From NCBI GenBank assembly GCA_003229135.1, contig QIHV01000024.1, positions 1 through 10,281 of the forward strand: 10,281 bases of DNA. The letters are read 5' to 3'. Origin of the DNA: Candidatus Kaiserbacteria bacterium (GTDB lineage Bacteria; Patescibacteriota; Minisyncoccia; Phycocordibacterales; Phycocordibacteraceae). The position numbers and the translations under genes were made by a program. This document shows positions 6,736-10,281 of the stretch, one piece after another. The stretch's first letter is position 1. Each line of letters opens with the position of its first letter. The notes under the pieces were generated by a model that did not search any database, was not told the origin of the DNA, and saw only the letters and a list, made by a program, of their open reading frames with translations.

Positions 6736-7860
6736 ATGGTTAAGCGAACAAAAATCCTTTACGTTATAACGAAAAGCAGCTGGGGTGGTGCCCAGCGATA
6801 TGTTTATGACTTGGCAACAGCACTACCGCGCAACCAGTTTGAAGTGGCAGTAGTGGTTGGTAGTGACGGGATACTTGTAGATAGACTTCGCGATGCAAAT
6901 GTGCGAATCATATCCGTTACCAATTTGCAGCGAGACATTTCACTTGGAAGAGATTTAAAAGCACTGCATGAATTGTACCGTATCTTTAAAAAAGAGCGGC
7001 CACATATCGTACATTTGAATAGTTCGAAAGCGGGCGGACTTGGCGGACTTGCGGCTCTTCTTACACACGTACCGCGTGTCATTTTTACCGCACACGGTTG
7101 GGCATTTAATGAGAAACGCCCACTCTGGCAAAAAATAATTTTATATCTAACTTATATTACCGCCATCATTCTTGCCGACAGAACTGTTTGTGTATCTAAT
7201 GCGGTATTTCGTGACGTACACAGTGCCCCCGGCATCAGTTATAAACTCAAAGTAATTCCTCTCGGAATTCACTTCCCCACCTATGATACTTGTGACAAAG
7301 CACGTCACACACTTGTCCACGGAGAAGAACATCGGCGATTGATCGGGATGGTGTCTGAACTTCATCCTACAAAACGTGTAGAAGATGCCATCGCCGCAAT
7401 AGAGAAACTTAAAGTGCGTTATCCTGATATTTTACTTCTCGTTGCAGGTGAAGGACCGTATCGTACTTTCCTTGAAAAAGAAATAGAGAGGCGCGGTGTT
7501 GGTAAACACGTAAGACTGCTTGGTTTTGTGCCTGACGTTGCCACGTACTTAAAAGCATTTGAGGTTTTTCTTTTCCCATCGCGCACTGAGGCTCTTGGAT
7601 ACGCACTACTTGAAGCCGGCGCTGCAGCACTTCCGGTAGTTGCAACTCGCGTGGGGGGTATTCCAGAAGTTATCACTGACGAAGCAAGTGGCATACTCGT
7701 TATGCCCAGACATCCGGAACAGCTTGCAAATGCTATCTCACGATTTTTGGAAGACCCAGCCCTCAGAGAACGTATGGGAGAGACACTTATACGGCGCGTC
7801 CATTATAACTTTGATTTTAAACGTATGATTGCTGATACTGTTGCACTCTATCATCTCTAA
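6736..7860 (+). CDS. Glycosyltransferase family 4 (GT-B fold)
   Basis: A retaining glycosyltransferase, probably cytoplasmic or membrane-associated, adding a sugar to a lipid-linked glycan or glycolipid. 374 residues, normal for GT4. The N-terminal acceptor domain opens with KILYVITKSSWGGAQRYV (6-23), the glycine-rich loop typical of GT4, and includes HLNSSKAGGLGGLAALL (93-109) and TAHGWAF (118-124). The C-terminal donor domain has VIPLGIHF (173-180), IGMVSELHPTKRVEDAI (203-219), LLLVAGEGPYR (233-243), LLGFVPDV (261-268) and the hallmark E-x7-E motif in PSRTEALGYALLEAG (281-295; Glu285 and Glu293). GGIPEVI (307-313) closes the donor site. Donor and acceptor sugars are not predictable. It is divergent from the sugar-1-phosphate transferase, which suggests one pathway. 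Its 3' end overlaps that of rodA by 4 bp. Stop is TAA. Confidence 0.93.
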   Translation: MVKRTKILYVITKSSWGGAQRYVYDLATALPRNQFEVAVVVGSDGILVDRLRDANVRIISVTNLQRDISLGRDLKALHELYRIFKKERPHIVHLNSSKAGGLGGLAALLTHVPRVIFTAHGWAFNEKRPLWQKIILYLTYITAIILADRTVCVSNAVFRDVHSAPGISYKLKVIPLGIHFPTYDTCDKARHTLVHGEEHRRLIGMVSELHPTKRVEDAIAAIEKLKVRYPDILLLVAGEGPYRTFLEKEIERRGVGKHVRLLGFVPDVATYLKAFEVFLFPSRTEALGYALLEAGAAALPVVATRVGGIPEVITDEASGILVMPRHPEQLANAISRFLEDPALRERMGETLIRRVHYNFDFKRMIADTVALYHL

Positions 7861-8993
7861 CTTTGATATTCTTGGTCTGCTTGTTCTTTTGGTACGGAAC
7901 GTCCATATTGCGCTAGTGCCGTTACCATTCCAAGTACTACAAATTCCATCATAAGGTGTGACCCTCCGTAGCTCATAAATGGAATGGTAGTTCCAGTTAC
8001 GGGTAAGAGCCCAATATTAATACCGGTATGAATAGCAATATGCGCAGCAAAAAGTACTGCAACACCCAAAGTAAAAAATGCATCAAAATTAGTACCCGCC
8101 CTGCGTGCAATAACAAATAATCGAGAAAGAAGCAGCGCATAGAGCGCAAGTATCAGCACTATACCTACAAAACCCCATTCTTCCGCGTATGCGGCAAAAA
8201 TAAAGTCTGTTTGATATTCTGGAAGAAAGCGGAGCTGACTTTGCGTGCCATAACCGATACCCTTACCAAACAATTCACCGGAACCAACGGCTATCATAGC
8301 TTGATACGCGCTGTACCCGGCACCTTGCCGGTTAGCTGCCGGATTTACAAAAGCAACGATGCGGTCGCGTTGATAGGGTTTCAACCCTCCAAACCACAGC
8401 CCAGTAGCAACAACAACTAATCCCATACCAATAATTGCAAGATGTTTTTTTGAAATACCGGATACAAGCATTAGACCCAGCCAGATAGATCCGAGTATCG
8501 CGGCCGTGCCGAGATCAGGTTCCACAAGAACCAGTAATACAAAAATACTTGTGTATGCGCCAGTAACCGCAATATGTCGCCAGTCGGCTATTTCAATATG
8601 TCGTCTGGATAAGTATTTTGCGAGGAGCATAATAAGTGCAACCTTTGCAAGGTCTGCTGGCTGAAACGACAAACCACCAATCACAAACCAGCTCCTGGCA
8701 CCCATAATTGGATGTGCCGCCACAAGCAGAAGTACCAGGAGAGATATGACTATACCGTAAATAGTCATAATAACCGGTGTACGCCGAATAAACCGCAGAT
8801 CAGTTGTGGCAAGTATTACGTATGCTATAAAACCAAATACCAGCCACACAAGCTGGCGAGGAGCAAGCGATGCCCCAACACCAAATGTATGCATTGTTAG
8901 TATTCCAAGTATTGTGAGTGCTATTGCCGGAGCGATAAGCTGCCAATCAATCACTCGTAAAATTCGTTTAATCGGCAAGATATACGTGGCCAT
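7857..8993 (-). CDS. rodA: SEDS peptidoglycan glycosyltransferase RodA
   Basis: Multi-pass membrane polymerase that extends glycan strands from lipid II in side-wall synthesis, normally with a class B PBP (none in this window). 378 residues from ATG 8993-8991, near the usual 370. SEDS marks: GARSWF (98-103), SFQPADLAKVALIMLLAKYL (109-128), EPDLGTA (158-164), YQAMIAVGSGELFGKGIG (230-247), FLPEYQTDFIFAAYAEEWGF (256-275) with the Asp263 expected to be catalytic, and PVTGTTIPFMSYGGS (331-345). About ten membrane helices. A GTG 25 codons upstream (9068) would keep the frame but overlaps the preceding gene by 73 bp; the ATG gives a TAG-TT-ATG junction like two other gene pairs here, so it is chosen. 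FtsW is possible but less likely from length and neighbours. Stop is TAG. Confidence 0.9.
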   Translation of the reverse strand: MATYILPIKRILRVIDWQLIAPAIALTILGILTMHTFGVGASLAPRQLVWLVFGFIAYVILATTDLRFIRRTPVIMTIYGIVISLLVLLLVAAHPIMGARSWFVIGGLSFQPADLAKVALIMLLAKYLSRRHIEIADWRHIAVTGAYTSIFVLLVLVEPDLGTAAILGSIWLGLMLVSGISKKHLAIIGMGLVVVATGLWFGGLKPYQRDRIVAFVNPAANRQGAGYSAYQAMIAVGSGELFGKGIGYGTQSQLRFLPEYQTDFIFAAYAEEWGFVGIVLILALYALLLSRLFVIARRAGTNFDAFFTLGVAVLFAAHIAIHTGINIGLLPVTGTTIPFMSYGGSHLMMEFVVLGMVTALAQYGRSVPKEQADQEYQS

Positions 8994-8995
8994 AA

Positions 8996-9763
8996 CTATG
9001 GACCCGGGAATGATAGAATCGGCCATATCTCCTCTTTTGCTGGAATACCTGAGAACGGCATATTCCACGTGAATACAAGTGGTGCCGTCCCCTGCGCAAG
9101 AAGACTTGGAATAATTGTTTGTGATGCCGCAATAACATTTCCCACTGGGTCAAATACTGCAATAATAACCTTCACATTATAGAAAGTATTGGTAGTTGGA
9201 TTTTTTATTGTTGCCGTAATGTGTGGTGTTGTCGTACCAACGACTTGAATATTTGAAACTGATAATGTTGGAGGTGAAAAAGTACTTTTAAACCAATGCA
9301 GTGCAGGTGCGTCAAAAGTTAGAAAACCAACGGTTGCATCCTTCCCCTGCAAGATGTGTGGTATAAAAATTGGTACTGTCGTATGCGGCGGTAAACTAAT
9401 CGTGCCCTTTCTTTTTATAATAAAGTTATTATTCGGACCATAAAGCTCCAGAGTGTATGGGGCATTTTTTATCGCAGCATTTGTGTTTGTGTTGTCAACA
9501 TAAGCAATGACATCAGTACGGTTATTAACATTTGAAAGTGGGCGCGGTTGTATACTCACAACAGGTGCTTGTACTTGTGAGGTGCACAGGTACGTGCATG
9601 ATGTTCCTCCGCAATCGATACCAACTTCATTTCCATCTTGTATACCATCTGTACAAGAAGGTGCCTTGTAAACTACAGATATTGATACCAGCAAAGCGAT
9701 AGCGGCAACCACTACCGCAATGATAGTAATGATGAGTGCTTGTCTGCGTTGTGCCCACGACAT
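8996..9763 (-). CDS. Membrane-anchored extracytoplasmic protein with four-Cys motif and two beta-type domains
   Basis: 255 residues, function unknown. After a short basic N-terminus (SWAQRRQ) comes one hydrophobic helix (about 9-32), a signal anchor, so the rest should lie outside the membrane. Next is SCTDGIQDGNEVGIDCGG (36-53) plus TSCTYLC (54-60), with Cys at 37, 51, 56 and 60. This is the C-DGIQNG-E-G-DCGG-C-C signature seen in many secreted bacterial proteins and probably forms disulfides or a small metal-binding knot. The remainder is Asn/Thr/Pro-rich and beta-like, in two similar halves (about 84-135 and 181-232); the second, with TIKNPTTNTFYNVKVIIAVF and DPVGNVIAASQ, resembles FxLYD-type extracellular domains. 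ATG 9763 is chosen over 9838 because the longer version would cross the rRNA terminator and touch 5S. rodA follows after 2 bp, hinting at an envelope role. Stop is TAG. Confidence 0.8.
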   Translation of the reverse strand: MSWAQRRQALIITIIAVVVAAIALLVSISVVYKAPSCTDGIQDGNEVGIDCGGTSCTYLCTSQVQAPVVSIQPRPLSNVNNRTDVIAYVDNTNTNAAIKNAPYTLELYGPNNNFIIKRKGTISLPPHTTVPIFIPHILQGKDATVGFLTFDAPALHWFKSTFSPPTLSVSNIQVVGTTTPHITATIKNPTTNTFYNVKVIIAVFDPVGNVIAASQTIIPSLLAQGTAPLVFTWNMPFSGIPAKEEIWPILSFPGP

Positions 9764-9770
9764 AAGTACC

Positions 9771-9779
9771 AGTATAACA
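9771..9779 (-). promoter_or_regulatory. Extended -10 promoter for the anchored protein and rodA
   Basis: On the minus strand TG-T-TATACT (9779-9771) is an extended -10 element. It ends 8 bases before the A of the ATG at 9763, so transcription would begin at or one base before the start codon (leaderless). No good -35 box is seen at 16-18 bp, where the terminator stem lies; extended -10 promoters can work without one. The element overlaps the last three bases of the rRNA terminator stem. Confidence 0.45.
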
Positions 9780-9809
9780 AAATACCACTCAAAAAGAGTG
9801 GTATTTTGT
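9777..9809 (-). terminator. Intrinsic terminator of the rRNA operon
   Basis: A perfect 14-bp inverted repeat: ACAAAATACCACTC (9777-9790) and GAGTGGTATTTTGT (9796-9809) around a five-base loop. In the minus-strand RNA the core GC-containing stem is followed by AUUUUGUUAU, a U-rich release tract. It lies 30 bases past the 5S end. The repeat is symmetric, so it may also stop plus-strand transcription. Confidence 0.85.
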
Positions 9810-9840
9810 CTCATTAGCGAGAACTCAAACGAGAACACGC

Positions 9841-9961
9841 CCGCAATGTTGGCGACTACCTACTCTCCCCCTTGCGGAGTACCATCGGTTCAAGAAGGCT
9901 TGACTTCCGTGTTCGGAATGAGAACGGGTATACCCCTTCCGATAAATCACCAACATTGCGG
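9841..9961 (-). rRNA. rrf: 5S ribosomal RNA
   Basis: Reading the minus strand, the sequence has the conserved 5S blocks: CCGAACACGGAAG (9916-9904), GAACCGATGGTA (9891-9880) and GAGAGTAGGT (about 9868-9859). Helix I is formed by CAATGTTGG at the 5' side and CCAACATTG at the 3' side. The ends are set to about 120 nt, but pairing continues beyond them on both sides (9833-9852 with 9950-9969, about 20 bp including one G-U), so mature ends are uncertain by several bases. The long stalk is probably the processing site in the precursor. It follows 23S on the same strand, as in a standard 16S-23S-5S operon. Confidence 0.95.
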
Positions 9962-9970
9962 GCGCGTTCC

Positions 9971-9999
9971 GTCGGCAAAGTGCTTTGCACTTTGCCGAC
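9971..9999 (-). repeat. 13-bp hairpin in the 23S-5S spacer
   Basis: GTCGGCAAAGTGC (9971-9983) and GCACTTTGCCGAC (9987-9999) form a perfect 13-bp stem with a three-base loop. It sits between the 23S 3' end and the extended 5S helix, about 10 bases upstream of 5S in the transcript. It is not followed by a U tract on the minus strand, so a terminator is unlikely; a precursor processing structure (for example an RNase III target) is more plausible. The rest of the spacer (10000-10072) is AT-rich and holds no tRNA that I can see. Confidence 0.7.
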
Positions 10000-10072
10000 T
10001 TCTCGACCCACATAATATGTATAGGTATGTAAAAGCGCGCAACGAGAAATTTAGTTTTGTGACAAACAGAAT

Positions 10073-10281
<209 letters not shown>

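Noticed and set aside
8994..9068. GTG start for rodA 25 codons upstream
   Set aside because: It would overlap the preceding gene by 73 bp and add a non-family N-terminus; the ATG at 8993 gives normal RodA length and the repeated stop-TT-ATG junction.
9764..9838. ATG at 9838 for the anchored protein, adding 25 residues
   Set aside because: The extension would be encoded by the rRNA terminator hairpin and the sequence next to 5S; the ATG at 9763 gives a normal signal anchor and sits after a promoter.
10000..10072. tRNA gene in the 23S-5S spacer
   Set aside because: No cloverleaf, GTTC-A-loop or acceptor pairing could be found; the sequence is AT-rich.

Overview
The window looks like a compact bacterial chromosome of the Candidate Phyla Radiation (Patescibacteria, most likely a Parcubacteria-type lineage). 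The reasons are an archaeal-type UMP kinase in an otherwise bacterial setting, a short SecD, gene gaps of 2-35 bp, and no visible Shine-Dalgarno motif before any of ten starts. Stop codons are mostly TAG, with TAA and one TGA also used as real stops, so the standard bacterial code fits. The placement is inferred from gene content; the 16S gene is not in the window.

Layout: 1-150 (-) is the N-terminal part of an unrecognised protein, followed by a hairpin and a candidate promoter. 401-1093 (+) is pyrH. Convergent with it is a long minus-strand block that reads, in transcription order, polyprenyl-phosphate sugar-phosphate transferase (6679-5315), NAD-dependent epimerase (5312-4242), folD (4228-3419), secD (3383-2040) and secF (2037-1129). 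secD appears to have its own promoter directly after folD. Divergent from the sugar transferase is a GT4 glycosyltransferase (6736-7860, +). Its 3' end overlaps by 4 bp the 3' end of rodA (8993-7857, -), which lies 2 bp downstream of a membrane-anchored extracytoplasmic protein with a four-cysteine motif (9763-8996, -). Upstream of these on the same strand is the end of an rRNA operon: the 3' part of 23S (about 10281-10073), a spacer with a 13-bp hairpin, 5S rRNA (about 9961-9841), and a 14-bp terminator hairpin that abuts the promoter of the next gene.

Functionally, the sugar transferase, epimerase and GT4 form a small surface-glycan module: lipid-linked glycan initiation, nucleotide-sugar modification and glycan extension. 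RodA supplies peptidoglycan polymerisation. SecD/SecF drive late steps of protein export. FolD (one-carbon folate) and PyrH (pyrimidine nucleotides) are housekeeping. No phage, transposon, CRISPR or defence system was seen. The most notable points are in the expression signals: repeated stop-TT-ATG gene junctions, likely leaderless promoters, absence of Shine-Dalgarno motifs and TAG-rich stops. A FolD with Phe at the usual active-site Tyr position and an anchored protein with two similar beta-type domains also stand out.
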